This document shows positions 15,882 to 24,887 of a DNA stretch of 64,000 bases, in pieces. Origin of the DNA: Natrinema ejinorense (GTDB lineage: Archaea > Halobacteriota > Halobacteria > Halobacteriales > Natrialbaceae); NCBI RefSeq assembly GCF_002494345.1, contig NZ_NXNI01000001.1, forward strand, positions 248,001 through 312,000, read 5' to 3'. The translations under genes were made by a program, and so were the position numbers. The notes beneath the pieces are model-generated. The model worked only from the letters and a program-made list of their open reading frames with translations. It did no database searches and was not told where the DNA came from. Numbering within the stretch: position 1 is the first letter of the stretch; every line of letters starts with the position of its first letter.

Positions 15882-17516
15882 CTACTCGTCCCGGAGCCCG
15901 AGACCGACGGTTTCATCGTCGAGGACGTTCTGCCGCCGATCGACCATCCCGACGTCTTCGTAGGACGTCGGTCCGGGAACCTGGTGGGCTTCGGGACCCG
16001 GCGCGTTTCCGAGATAGGTGACGTTGGGATTCGTGCCGATGTCCGCGAGGAGTTCGAACTCCTCTTCGGGCGCGTCGACGTAATCCTCGAGTCGTTCCTG
16101 GGCGACGTCTTCCCGATCGGAGATGTCGATGTCCTGGCTCGGTCCCTCGAACCCCTCGACCGTCAGCCCGAGGCGGGAGAGGACGTTCTCGCTCTCGAGG
16201 TCGACTCCACTCCCTTCGATCGCGCTCACGACCGAGAGCACCGTCTCCTCTTTCTCCGGGAGGCTATCTCCTGGTGGCGCGTCCTGCTCGTAGTCCGTCT
16301 GCGTGATTTTGACGGCTGTCGCGAGGGCGATCAAGGTTTCCGTGAGATCGTCGACGGCATCGATGACTGCGTCCAGATTCGGGTCGACGCCCTCGAGCGA
16401 CGATTCGACCGAATTCGGCGACGGGAGCGCCGTAAACAGATTGATCACCGTTCGCGTCCTGGCCGGATTGTTCTCGTATCGCTGGGGATCGCTCGCGGGG
16501 TTGTTTTTGTCGCCGAACTGGATCACGTTCGGCGGGCAGGCCTGTTCACAGGCAGTCGTTCCGATCAGTTCCTCACCCGCGTTGCCGTCCTGACGGGCCG
16601 GATCGAAGACGCACTTCGACATGACGCCGCGTGGGGCCCGCCGGCTGACCGGCCGTCCACGCTCGTCGTAGATCCCCTCTGGCTCGAGTTCCGACCGGTC
16701 GACGTCCGGGTCGTCCCACTGAAAGTAGTTGACCCCGTAGGGGCAGGCGACCTGGCAGTACCGACAGCCGATACAGACCTCGTAGTCGGTCAACACGAGG
16801 CCGCCCTCGTCGCGAGTATGGCGGGCCGTCGTCGGACACACTTTTTCACACGGTGCGTCGGTACAGTGCTGGCACGGTCGGACGAGGTAGTTGAAGTCGT
16901 GAACGCTCTCGAAATCGTCAGGCTCGGGCGACTCGACGTTGCCGTCCTCGAAGGCCAGGACGTACATCCAGTTCGCTCCCTCGTCCCAGTTGTGTTCCTG
17001 ATTACAGGCGGTCACACAGGAGAGACAGCCGTCGCAGTGCTCGAGGTCGATCGTCATCCCCCACTGGGTTCCCTCGTCTGCACCCTCGACTTCCCCTGCC
17101 TCCTCGACGGCGGGCTCTGGCTCCGGTTCCTGCTGATCGACCGCACCCCATCCGAGACTCGCGAATCCCACACCGGCTCCCGCCTTTTTGAGCATTTCGC
17201 GACGGGACTCCTCGCCACGGGCGAGCCCTAGGAGCGTCGATCCGATCCCCTCCGCCTCGCTCTCGGCGTCGTCCGGACTGGCGATCGGGCGTTCGTCCTC
17301 GCCGAACTCCGCCATCACGTCGTCGTGATACTTCTCGTGGAACTCCTCCTCCGAGAGCTCCCCTTTCGTGACCCGCATGGCGTCTTTCCCCATCTCCATC
17401 CCGAGTTCCGTATCGTACTCCGTCTCGTCGAGCAACTCCTCGAGATCGTCCTGCCACGCCCCACCGAGCGGGTGAAACGGCTCCTCGTCTGCCGGCGGCT
17501 CGTCGTCCGAATTCAT
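15882..17516 (-). CDS. 4Fe-4S dicluster electron-transfer subunit (DmsB/NrfC/PsrB-like)
   Basis: The 544-residue protein holds four cysteine clusters of the molybdopterin-oxidoreductase beta-subunit type: CDGCLSCVTAC, CQHCTDAPCEKVCP, CIGCRYCQVACPYG and a fourth with CVFDP and CEQACPP. It therefore should carry several [4Fe-4S] clusters and pass electrons to or from a catalytic partner. It is more than twice the usual length: the first 105 residues are acidic, followed by a Tat-like SRREMLKKAGAGVGFASLGW, and a 200-residue C-terminal extension. No catalytic or NrfD-like membrane subunit lies nearby. The start at 17516 is one of two close ATGs. Confidence 0.82.
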   Translation of the reverse strand: MNSDDEPPADEEPFHPLGGAWQDDLEELLDETEYDTELGMEMGKDAMRVTKGELSEEEFHEKYHDDVMAEFGEDERPIASPDDAESEAEGIGSTLLGLARGEESRREMLKKAGAGVGFASLGWGAVDQQEPEPEPAVEEAGEVEGADEGTQWGMTIDLEHCDGCLSCVTACNQEHNWDEGANWMYVLAFEDGNVESPEPDDFESVHDFNYLVRPCQHCTDAPCEKVCPTTARHTRDEGGLVLTDYEVCIGCRYCQVACPYGVNYFQWDDPDVDRSELEPEGIYDERGRPVSRRAPRGVMSKCVFDPARQDGNAGEELIGTTACEQACPPNVIQFGDKNNPASDPQRYENNPARTRTVINLFTALPSPNSVESSLEGVDPNLDAVIDAVDDLTETLIALATAVKITQTDYEQDAPPGDSLPEKEETVLSVVSAIEGSGVDLESENVLSRLGLTVEGFEGPSQDIDISDREDVAQERLEDYVDAPEEEFELLADIGTNPNVTYLGNAPGPEAHQVPGPTSYEDVGMVDRRQNVLDDETVGLGLRDE

Positions 17517-17865
17517 CGCCCCCACCGGTTCCCGCCTGCTGTTTCTCGAGTGGCGATCATGGTGACTCGTGTCTCCAACGCTATGACAAGTATTTGCATA
17601 GAGGTCCGGCTTGCGAATGATGGGAGCGCGGACGGACCGGCCGGGGCCTCAGTCGTCCCGATCACGAGGGCGATACGACGGAACCAGTAGCCTCGCTGAC
17701 AGGAGCCGTCGTCCATCGACGGTGAAAGACAGCCGCATCCGCGAGTCCGTCGGACAACTCGCCCGTACAGGGATCGGCGACCGATCGACGGATCGATGGT
17801 TCCCAGGGGACTGGAGAACTCGGTCAACATAAGTACCGGCCGTCCTAACCCCCGACAGAACGCCC
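17517..17865. other. Intergenic region between Fe-S gene and ctaA
   Basis: About 350 bases separate divergent genes. It has a TATA-like TATTTGC region (about 17590) for the Fe-S gene and an ACATAAGTA element at about 17828-17836 for ctaA, 30 bases before its GTG. Short frames here have no protein-like composition. I see no repeat or RNA. Confidence 0.5.
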
Positions 17866-18744
17866 GTGTCGTACGATAATCACACACCAACCTCGAGGCT
17901 TCGGTCGGTGATCGATCGGGTCGGCTTTCCACACCTGCTGACCGCAACGCTCGCGCTGGTCGCCGCGACGATCCTGCTGGGGATCGCGGCGAAGGCGACG
18001 GGATCCGGGCTGGCCTGTGAGGCCAACTGGCCCCAGTGTGACGCCGGTCCGTACAACCTGTTGCCGGGGAGTCTCCCGAGTTTCTACGAGTGGTTCCACC
18101 GGTTCGTCGCGATGTTCGCCGGCTTCGCCATCATCGGCTCCGCGCTCGCAGCCTGGCGGCTCCCCGACGTCAACCGGCGGGTGGCCGGATTGCTCGTCCT
18201 CGGGATGGTCCTGACGCCGGTGCAGGTCGCTCTCGGCCGCGAAACCGTCCAGCAGTACACGATCGACATCCTCTCGTTGCACTTCTGGACGGCCGTGCTC
18301 ATCTTTACGCTGTTCCTCGTCGCCACCGTGCTGGTCTGGGCACCGCGACTGACTGGAACACACGTCATCGGGGCGCTCGCGCTCGGAATCGTAGCACTGC
18401 CCGCACACGTCGTGTTGAGTCCGGTCATCGGCGCCGAAATCTCGAACTATTCGCCGACGATGCAGATGACCCAGTACGGCGTGACGCTCGTCCTGTTGGG
18501 AGCAGCCATCGTCGCCGCGATGGTCGGCCGGCGTCGGTTTACCGGCCGCGTCCTCGCCCCGCTGTTCGCGGCACCACCGCTCGTGGTCGGCGTCCTCTTT
18601 TTCGGCCGGCAGGCGATCAATCCCGCACTCGAGACGCCGTATCTCGTCGCTGCGGCCGCACTCTTCGTCACGTTCGTCGCCGGGATCGTCCTCGCTCGCG
18701 GTGCCGATGCCACGCGTGACGCGGATACTCCGCTCTCGCCATAA
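17866..18744 (+). CDS. ctaA: Heme A synthase (CtaA/COX15 family)
   Basis: The 292-residue membrane protein has eight helices and the CtaA signatures: GSGLACEANWPQC with the conserved cysteine pair region, EWFHRFVAMFAG (heme-ligand His), SLHFWTAVL, and VGRRRF. CtaA oxidises heme O to heme A for aa3-type terminal oxidases. A GTG start at 17866 follows a TATA-like box by about 30 bases. The archaeal protein has the twin-half architecture. Confidence is high. Confidence 0.9.
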   Translation: MSYDNHTPTSRLRSVIDRVGFPHLLTATLALVAATILLGIAAKATGSGLACEANWPQCDAGPYNLLPGSLPSFYEWFHRFVAMFAGFAIIGSALAAWRLPDVNRRVAGLLVLGMVLTPVQVALGRETVQQYTIDILSLHFWTAVLIFTLFLVATVLVWAPRLTGTHVIGALALGIVALPAHVVLSPVIGAEISNYSPTMQMTQYGVTLVLLGAAIVAAMVGRRRFTGRVLAPLFAAPPLVVGVLFFGRQAINPALETPYLVAAAALFVTFVAGIVLARGADATRDADTPLSP

Positions 18745-18795
18745 TCGGTCCTCGTTGGTCGGCGGTGATTCTCCGTTCGGGCTCCTGAATCGGTC

Positions 18796-19287
18796 TCAGC
18801 CGACGGCCACGACGACCGCGGTCCCGGCGAATACGGCCCCGATGCCGCCCCCCAACAGCCCGTAGTTGGCGATGGGATTCGCTGCCGTCGTCACGCCGGC
18901 GGAGTAGCGACGACGGGAAAGCGGCCAGAACGGGCGGACTCCCATCGGCGTCAGCGCGTCGACGAGGAGGTGGGAGCCGATCGAAACGACCCCAACGAGG
19001 AAGGCGAACGCGACGAAGCCGGCATCCGCGAACGCCGAGGATGCGTCGACCAGAACGGCAGTCAGGCCGGCGATTCCGACACCGACGAGCAACGCGAACA
19101 GGATCGTGTGGGTCGGACCGCGGTGATCGATCAGTGGCACCCGGTGATCGTAGTCGGGACTCGTCGAGAGGGCGACACAGACGAGGCCGCCGACGATCGC
19201 GACCTCCACGTGTCCCCACAGCGAGGCGATGGTGCCAAGCGGCGCGTACGCCAGGAGCGCACCACCGTAGTGTCCAACCTGATACAC
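18796..19287 (-). CDS. YdjM-family membrane metal-dependent hydrolase-like protein
   Basis: The 163-residue membrane protein carries DYDHRVPLIDHRGPTHTILF and IGSHLLVDALTPMGVRPFWP, the histidine motifs of the YdjM (DUF457) family. Bacterial YdjM is an inner-membrane, SOS-regulated protein of unclear activity. The GTG at 19287 is preferred to an ATG at 19329 because a strong TATA box (TATTTATATG, about 19311-19320) lies about 27 bases before it, giving a leaderless mRNA. Confidence 0.85.
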   Translation of the reverse strand: MYQVGHYGGALLAYAPLGTIASLWGHVEVAIVGGLVCVALSTSPDYDHRVPLIDHRGPTHTILFALLVGVGIAGLTAVLVDASSAFADAGFVAFAFLVGVVSIGSHLLVDALTPMGVRPFWPLSRRRYSAGVTTAANPIANYGLLGGGIGAVFAGTAVVVAVG

Positions 19288-19415
19288 ACGCAACAAGATA
19301 GGACAGCTGACATATAAATACTCCGCCATCGAACTCGCGACGGAGAGTACGCCCGCCCTTCGAGCCGGCCGCCGGGACCGGTGGGGTTTTGATCGCCGGT
19401 CACCTCATCCCGGCC

Positions 19416-20048
19416 GTGCAAACCGTCACCGACAGGACGAGTAACCCGTTCGGACTCCGACCGCCGTTCGACCGTTCCGATCCCGACGATCGGACGGCCG
19501 CGTTCGGCTACGGTGACGCCAACGCCGACTTCCACGTCATCGGCGACCACCCCGGCGTTCACGGGGGCGCATCGACGGGCGTTCCGTTTACCGAACGCGA
19601 GGACGGACTCGCGGTCCAGGATGTCCTTCGGGAGGTCGGTTTCGCGGGCGGGCCGTGGGACGCCCCCACCCTCGAGAACTGCTTCTGGAGTTACCTCCAC
19701 ATGTGTACGCTCCCGGACGGGCGGGCACCGACGGACGAGGAGTACGCCGACCTCGAGCGCTTTTTCGACGCCGAGCTTCGCGCGATCAACGCTCACGTTC
19801 TCCTGCCGGTCGGGGCGCGTGCAACCGACCACGTCCTCCGGGAGTATACGACCCAGCGCCACCGAATCGACCTCGAGATGGAGTCGCTGCACGCCCGCGA
19901 CGTTCGCGGCCGTGGCTTCCTGGTCGTTCCGATCAACGCGCCCGTCGAGTGGGTCGAGGGCGACCGCGAGGCGATCGTCTCCCGGCTCGAGGCGCTGCTC
20001 GCGAGCGATTACCGACAGACGAAAGGCGTCGCGACGACGGTCGGCTGA
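19416..20048 (+). CDS. Uracil-DNA glycosylase superfamily protein
   Basis: The 210-residue protein resembles UDG-fold enzymes: FHVIGDHPGVHGGASTGVPFT (active-site loop), LENCFWSYLHMC, and HVLLPVGARATDHVL, with GFLVVPINAPVEW near the C-terminus. UDG family members remove uracil or other damaged bases. The typical GEAPG motif is replaced by GDHPG, so the exact subfamily and activity are uncertain. The GTG start lies about 28 bases from a TTTTGA TATA-like element. Confidence 0.75.
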   Translation: MQTVTDRTSNPFGLRPPFDRSDPDDRTAAFGYGDANADFHVIGDHPGVHGGASTGVPFTEREDGLAVQDVLREVGFAGGPWDAPTLENCFWSYLHMCTLPDGRAPTDEEYADLERFFDAELRAINAHVLLPVGARATDHVLREYTTQRHRIDLEMESLHARDVRGRGFLVVPINAPVEWVEGDREAIVSRLEALLASDYRQTKGVATTVG

Positions 20049-20054
20049 GGGCGA

Positions 20055-20363
20055 TCAGTTCCCCGTCTCTTTCGGTGCGAAGACGACCAGCGCCGTACTG
20101 TCCTCGACCGCGTACGGTGAGACGTCCTGATCGCCGTCGAACCGAACGATGTCCCCCGGCTCGAGATCGTAGACGTCGTCACCGAGGGTCAACTCGACGG
20201 CACCGTCCAAAACGTGCAAGACGACGTTGGACTCCGGATGGCGATGTTTCGGGACCCGCTCGTCCGCTGTGAGCTGCAATCGAACGGTTCGTGGCGTTCG
20301 TTCCTCGAATACCTCGGCGTGAGGGGCCTTCTCGAGATCCTCGAGCGACGTGCGTTCGGGCAT
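20055..20363 (-). CDS. Cupin-domain protein
   Basis: The 102-residue product has a single cupin barrel: PKHRHPESNVVLHVLDGAVELTL (metal-binding H-x-H and E) and LEPGDIVRFDG, DVSPYAVED. The second-motif His is replaced by tyrosine in SPYAV. Small cupins serve many binding or enzymatic roles. A much longer upstream frame exists but has no protein character. Confidence 0.8.
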   Translation of the reverse strand: MPERTSLEDLEKAPHAEVFEERTPRTVRLQLTADERVPKHRHPESNVVLHVLDGAVELTLGDDVYDLEPGDIVRFDGDQDVSPYAVEDSTALVVFAPKETGN

Positions 20364-20560
20364 GGTCGACTCGAGACGGCCCGCGGAGTTGTAGCTGGGG
20401 ACGAAGACGTTCGGCCCTCTTCGCCGGAAACGGCTCGGAGCGAGCGAAAACCGGACCGAGTCACGGGACCGATAGGGAGAGAACTGACTTCCGATAGCGG
20501 TCGTGACTGTCTCCATCATTAACGTATAGGTGTCTGGAAATGAAAGGTCAGGACAGCCTG

Positions 20561-21640
20561 ATGACTCCGACACCCACCCGTCGACGACTGCTTACCCGCG
20601 GCGGTGTTGCGTTGCTCGCAGGGGTTGCGGGGTGTCTCACGAAGTCGTCGGATGGGGACCCCGAGACCGATGAGGGCCCCCATGCGGCGTCCGGGACGGC
20701 CGATAGCGCGTATACGACCGTCTATTCCGAGACGATCGACTCGGTCGTGATGGTTCGACTGGAGAACGGCCGGGGAACTGGATTCGTCTTCAACGACACG
20801 CACGTCGTCACGAACGCCCACGTCGTCGGTCGCTCGTCCGCGGCCGACGTCCGATTCAACGACGGCAGTTGGCGGTCGGGAACCGTCGCCGGGCGGGACC
20901 CGCACAGCGACCTGGCCGTGATCTCGGTCGACGACGTCCCGTCGGCCGCGAGCCCGCTCCCGTTCGTCGACGACCAACCCAGCATCGGACGGGAAGTGGT
21001 CGCGATCGGAAACCCCTTCGACCTCGAAGGAACGGTCACGACCGGGATCATCAGCGGGATCGATCGATCGATCCCGGCACCGACCGGTTACACCATCCCG
21101 GACGCGGTCCAGACCGACGCCGCGGTCAATCCAGGCAACAGCGGCGGCCCGCTGATGACACTCGAGGGCCGCGTCGCAGCAGTCATCAACTCCGGGGGCG
21201 GGGACAACATCGCCTTTGGCATCTCCGCGGCGCTGACCGAACGGGTCGTCCCGGCACTCATCGAAACGGGGCGCTACGAACACGCCTACATCGGCATCTC
21301 GTTTACCGAGGTGACGCCCGACGTCGCGGCGGCAAACGACCTCGAGGAATCGGAGGGACTGCTCGTCGCCGACGTCGTCACCGGCGGGCCGGCGGACGGC
21401 TGGATCAAGCCCAGTGACGACGTTCGCTATACGACTGCAGGACGGATCCCGATCGGCGGAGACGTGATCCTCGCCATCGACGGGCAGGAACTGACGACCG
21501 AGGAGGAGCTGGGCAGTTACCTCGCACTCGAGACTCGGCCGGGCGATACCGTCGATCTGCGGGTCACCCGTGAGGGATCCGAACGGACCGTCTCGCTCGA
21601 GTTGGGCTCTCGACCCGCGCGACGCGGGCTGTTCGGGTGA
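20561..21640 (+). CDS. Deg/HtrA-type serine protease, Tat lipoprotein
   Basis: The 359-residue protein is a paralogue of the protease at 1537. It starts with a Tat leader (RRRLLTRGG) and a lipobox (LAGVAGC), so it should be lipid-anchored on the outer face of the membrane. The protease domain has His in VTNAHVV, Asp in HSDLAVISVD and Ser in NPGNSGGPLM, then one PDZ-like domain (YIGISFTEVT, GDVILAIDGQEL). Two ATGs are possible; 20561 puts the RR pair close to the N-terminus. Role: extracellular protein quality control. Confidence 0.9.
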   Translation: MTPTPTRRRLLTRGGVALLAGVAGCLTKSSDGDPETDEGPHAASGTADSAYTTVYSETIDSVVMVRLENGRGTGFVFNDTHVVTNAHVVGRSSAADVRFNDGSWRSGTVAGRDPHSDLAVISVDDVPSAASPLPFVDDQPSIGREVVAIGNPFDLEGTVTTGIISGIDRSIPAPTGYTIPDAVQTDAAVNPGNSGGPLMTLEGRVAAVINSGGGDNIAFGISAALTERVVPALIETGRYEHAYIGISFTEVTPDVAAANDLEESEGLLVADVVTGGPADGWIKPSDDVRYTTAGRIPIGGDVILAIDGQELTTEEELGSYLALETRPGDTVDLRVTREGSERTVSLELGSRPARRGLFG

Positions 21641-21702
21641 GGCGATTCCGTCACAGTCGAAACCATCGGCGATGGGGCGACCCCTCGATCCTCGCCCGGA
21701 AC

Positions 21703-21760
21703 CATTTAAATACCTGCCGAGAACATGTTCTCGGGGAATCCCGGTTCCCGAGAACGGGAT
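21703..21760 (+). promoter_or_regulatory. Promoter and operator of the multicopper oxidase
   Basis: A TATA box (ATTTAAATA, 21703-21711) is followed by a perfect 18-base palindrome at 21717-21734 (CCGAGAACATGTTCTCGG) and by another CCGAGAAC half-site at 21748-21755, inside a GTTC-CCGA-GAAC inverted repeat. Two related sites spaced about 30 bases apart over the transcription start suggest cooperative binding of a dimeric regulator. Copper or redox control is a guess from the gene. Confidence 0.65.
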
Positions 21761-21799
21761 TGCCCCGTTATACGTCGGTCGTTTTTAGGTCCAGTTGTT

Positions 21800-22957
21800 A
21801 TGAGCGATCGTATCGGTGCACCCGGACTGGGGCTATCGCGACGCGAATTCGTTGCTGCGACCGGCGGCGTGGCGGCACTGACTGGCATGGCCGGCTGTAC
21901 GAGTCGGGGTGCCCAGCCGAGCGCCGAATCCACGGAGCCGTCCGAGGGGGGGACTGAGCCCTCGGGCCCAGCCCTCCCGTGGACGAGCGCCCCGGAGGTC
22001 GTACAGGTCGACGAGCAGGGCGGCAGCGTGACGCTGCAGTCGGTGACGGCCCAACACGCCGTCCATCCGATGGACTCGATGGGGGGTCCCGTGGAACTCC
22101 CGCGAGTCTGGGCGTTCAAGGCCGACGACGGGAAGCCGAGCGTTCCCGGACCGATCCTCCGGACGACCGAGGGCAACGACATCGAAGTGACCCTCGACAA
22201 CACCGGGAACGACCACCCGCACACGCTACACTTCCACGGCGCACAGAAGACCTGGGAGAACGACGGCGTGCCAACGACGACCGGTATTCGGGTCGACCCC
22301 GGCGAGAAACACACCTACACGATTCCGGCGAACGTCCCGGGGACGCATCTGTATCACTGCCACTACCAGACCCATCGCCACATCGACATGGGGATGTACG
22401 GAATCTTCCGCGTCGATCCGAAGGGGTACGAGCCCGCGGACAAGGAGTACTTCTTCACCCTGAAGGACTGGGACTCGCGGGTCAACCGGCAGATAGCCGG
22501 CGAAGACGTCGACTACAGTCCCCGCAATCGCAACCCGGACGTGTTCACGATCAACGGCAAGAGCCTCCCGCGGACGCTCCATCCCGAGGAGGGCTCCCCG
22601 ATCATCGTCGACCACGGCGACACCGTTCGCCTCCACATGGTCAACGCTGGCTACATGTCCCACCCGATGCACACGCACAATCACCGGTTCCGGCTCGTCG
22701 AGAAAGACGGCGGGCAGGTTCCCGAGGCCGCCCAGTACGAACAGGACGTCACCAATATCGCGCCCGCGGAACGCCACACCGTCGAGTTCGAGGCCAACGC
22801 CGACCCCGGCATCTACCTCATGCACTGCCACAAGGTCAACCACGCGATGAACGGGGACTCCTATCCCGGCGGCATGGTCAACGGCATCGTCTACCGGGAC
22901 GCGATGGATACCGAGGTCTTCGCCGACCTCATGGAGTACGCGGGCTACGAATCCTAA
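21800..22957 (+). CDS. Multicopper oxidase, Tat lipoprotein-like
   Basis: The 385-residue protein starts with a Tat leader (SRREFVAATGG) and a lipobox-like LTGMAGC. Two cupredoxin domains follow with full copper motifs: HTLHFHG, HLYHCHYQTHRHIDMGM, HPMHTHNHRF and YLMHCHKVNHAMNG. The HCH-x3-H pattern indicates type 1 and type 2/3 copper sites. The family includes laccases and copper-type nitrite reductases; two-domain length suits either. It acts outside the cytoplasmic membrane. The upstream region has an operator palindrome. Confidence 0.87.
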   Translation: MSDRIGAPGLGLSRREFVAATGGVAALTGMAGCTSRGAQPSAESTEPSEGGTEPSGPALPWTSAPEVVQVDEQGGSVTLQSVTAQHAVHPMDSMGGPVELPRVWAFKADDGKPSVPGPILRTTEGNDIEVTLDNTGNDHPHTLHFHGAQKTWENDGVPTTTGIRVDPGEKHTYTIPANVPGTHLYHCHYQTHRHIDMGMYGIFRVDPKGYEPADKEYFFTLKDWDSRVNRQIAGEDVDYSPRNRNPDVFTINGKSLPRTLHPEEGSPIIVDHGDTVRLHMVNAGYMSHPMHTHNHRFRLVEKDGGQVPEAAQYEQDVTNIAPAERHTVEFEANADPGIYLMHCHKVNHAMNGDSYPGGMVNGIVYRDAMDTEVFADLMEYAGYES

Positions 22958-23020
22958 AACCTCGAGGAAGAGCGTCCCCGGCCCGTCTCGAACCGCCGAG
23001 CCGTTCGCGCGGCGCGGATT

Positions 23021-23278
23021 TCAGGGTCGTCCTTCGGTACGAACGTCCGAACCGCTCGTTGCTGGTTGCACGTCCGCGAGTCGTCGGCGTCCGGTCGCGG
23101 TAATCTCGTAGCGGCGACAGCCGACCGAACGGATGCCGCCATCCTCACGGAGGCGATCACAGGCCCCCTCGACCGTGACCGGATGTTCGTCTATCCGCGC
23201 GGCGAGATCGACGGCGTAGCGGGGCTCCCCATCGGCCAGCGCCTCGAGGACGGTCCGCTCGAGTTGTCTCCGGGACAT
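23021..23278 (-). CDS. Small winged-helix-like protein downstream of TFB
   Basis: This 85-residue protein (RRQLERTVLEALADGEPRY, HPVTVEGACDRLREDGGI, RRYEITATGRRRL) has the helix-turn-helix plus wing pattern of small archaeal DNA-binding proteins. Its ATG directly follows the TFB stop on the same strand, so the two genes form an operon. A role in transcription is inference. Confidence 0.68.
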   Translation of the reverse strand: MSRRQLERTVLEALADGEPRYAVDLAARIDEHPVTVEGACDRLREDGGIRSVGCRRYEITATGRRRLADVQPATSGSDVRTEGRP

Positions 23279-24247
23279 CTATCGATCACGGGCCTCCCCG
23301 TAGGCGTCCAGTAACTCCCGGTATCGGTTCCGGACGGTCACCGAACTCACGCCGGTTTCTTCGCCGATCGTTTCCTGCGTCAGTCGGTCGTTCGTGAGCC
23401 GCGCAGCACCGTAGATCGCCGACGCTGCGAGCCCGGCCGGACTCCGCCCGCTGTGGAGGCCCCGGTGCTTGGCCGCCTCGAGGATCTCTCGTGCGACCCG
23501 CTCCGCGTCGTCGCTGATCTCGAGTTCGGAGGCGTACTGCGGGAGGTAGTGGACGGGATCGGCGGGCTCGATTTGGAGGCCGAGTTCCGTCGAGAGATAG
23601 CGATACGCCCGTTGAACGGGGAGCTTTTCGACGCGACTCACCGATTCGAACGCGACCAGCGTCCGTGGGGTGCCGTGCTGTCTGGCGGCCGCGTACAGAC
23701 AGGCAGTCGCAATGGCCTCGATCGAACGACCCGGTAACAGCCCGTCGTCGACGGCACGGCGATAGAGGACGCCGGCCGTCTCGCGACAGGGCTCCGGCAG
23801 TCCCAGCGCCGACGCCATGCGTTCGATCTCGCCGAAGGCCTGTTTCAGGTTCCGTTCCGCGGCGTTTTTCGACGTGAATCGCTCGTTCCACGTCCGTAAC
23901 CGCTGGAGTTGCTTGCGCTTTCGTCCGGAGAGTTGATTCCCGTAGGCGTCCTCGTTTTGCCAGCCGATCGTCGTACTGAGCCCCTTGTCGTGTCGGAGCG
24001 TCGATACCGGTGGCCCGACCCGTCGTCCGTCTTCGTCGTCGAGGGTGCGCCACTCGGGGCCGTAATCGATCGCATCCGCGTCGAGTACGAGTCCACACTC
24101 CGTACACGTTCGCTCGCCGTGTTCTTCGTCGTGGTCGACCGTACCCGCACACTCCGGACACTCCGACGCCCGTCGTTCGCGGTCCGTGTCGCGCTCTCCG
24201 TTCCGGGCCAGTCCGTCGGCAGTCGTATCGACGATCGTCTGAGTCAT
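23279..24247 (-). CDS. tfb: Transcription initiation factor B (TFB)
   Basis: The 322-residue protein has the TFB/TFIIB layout: an N-terminal zinc ribbon (CPECAGTV, CTECGLVLD), the B-finger/linker with GLSTTIGWQNEDAYGNQLS, and two cyclin folds (SIEAIATACLYAAARQHG and GRSPAGLAASAIYGAARL), ending in a helix-turn-helix (TQETIGEETGVSSVTVRNRY). TFB brings RNA polymerase to TATA/TBP. Haloarchaea have many TFB paralogues, so this is one of several. Confidence 0.93.
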   Translation of the reverse strand: MTQTIVDTTADGLARNGERDTDRERRASECPECAGTVDHDEEHGERTCTECGLVLDADAIDYGPEWRTLDDEDGRRVGPPVSTLRHDKGLSTTIGWQNEDAYGNQLSGRKRKQLQRLRTWNERFTSKNAAERNLKQAFGEIERMASALGLPEPCRETAGVLYRRAVDDGLLPGRSIEAIATACLYAAARQHGTPRTLVAFESVSRVEKLPVQRAYRYLSTELGLQIEPADPVHYLPQYASELEISDDAERVAREILEAAKHRGLHSGRSPAGLAASAIYGAARLTNDRLTQETIGEETGVSSVTVRNRYRELLDAYGEARDR

Positions 24248-24440
24248 TGATCTGTGATCGCCGGAGTCTCTGCTCCGGTCGTGTGTGTTGTCTTCTCTTG
24301 GAATGGAGGGAACGGACAGTATCAACGACCGGCGGATTCCCAGCGCGTGGGAACGGGTATCGATGCCCGTTGTCCGGTTGTACGCTCGATGGGCTCGAGA
24401 GGGGGAACGTTTATTCGCGCGCGGACGACAGCACAGACAG

Positions 24441-24851
24441 ATGGATGGCGATGGGGACCGAACCGAGCGCGGCGACGAGGTAACTGTCGAGGCGGACGAC
24501 GACCGCGTCGAACTCGGTCTGTCGCTCCTCGCCCACCTCGAGCACGAATCGCTCCCGCTCGCCGACGCCGTCGACCGGATCGAGACGGTGACGACCGATC
24601 TGACGGTGACGCGGACGATCCTCGATCAGGCGGCGCTCCGCGGGATCATCGAGCGCGACGACGGGGTCGTCCGCCCGACGAGCCGCCAGTACGTCCGCTT
24701 CGAGCAGGACGTCGTCACGAAAGACGGGGAGTTCACCTGTCGTCGCTGTGGCTCCGGACTCTCGACGGGACACTTCATCAGGTTCGAGGTGGGAGAACTC
24801 GGCCCCTTCGGCTCCTCGTGTATCCGAAAGGTAACCGGCCGAGACGACTAA
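24441..24851 (+). CDS. DUF5830-like haloarchaeal protein
   Basis: The 136-residue protein has a helical winged-helix-like N-terminal part (VELGLSLLAHLEHESLPLAD) and a zinc-binding segment (CRRCGSGLSTGHF with FGSSCIRKVTG at the end). It resembles the conserved haloarchaeal DUF5830 proteins, from memory. The ATG at 24441 lies 28 bases from a TTTATT TATA-like element. Role unknown. Confidence 0.72.
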   Translation: MDGDGDRTERGDEVTVEADDDRVELGLSLLAHLEHESLPLADAVDRIETVTTDLTVTRTILDQAALRGIIERDDGVVRPTSRQYVRFEQDVVTKDGEFTCRRCGSGLSTGHFIRFEVGELGPFGSSCIRKVTGRDD

Positions 24852-24887
24852 CGTCGATACTGGAGCGACGACGCGTCGCTCACGTCA

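Noticed and set aside
15876-17231. 451-codon plus-strand frame opposite the Fe-S subunit
   Set aside because: Antisense shadow; the minus strand has four Fe-S cysteine clusters.
17626-17832. Short plus-strand frame between the Fe-S gene and ctaA
   Set aside because: Arg/Ser-rich, no promoter at proper distance and no family; treated as intergenic.
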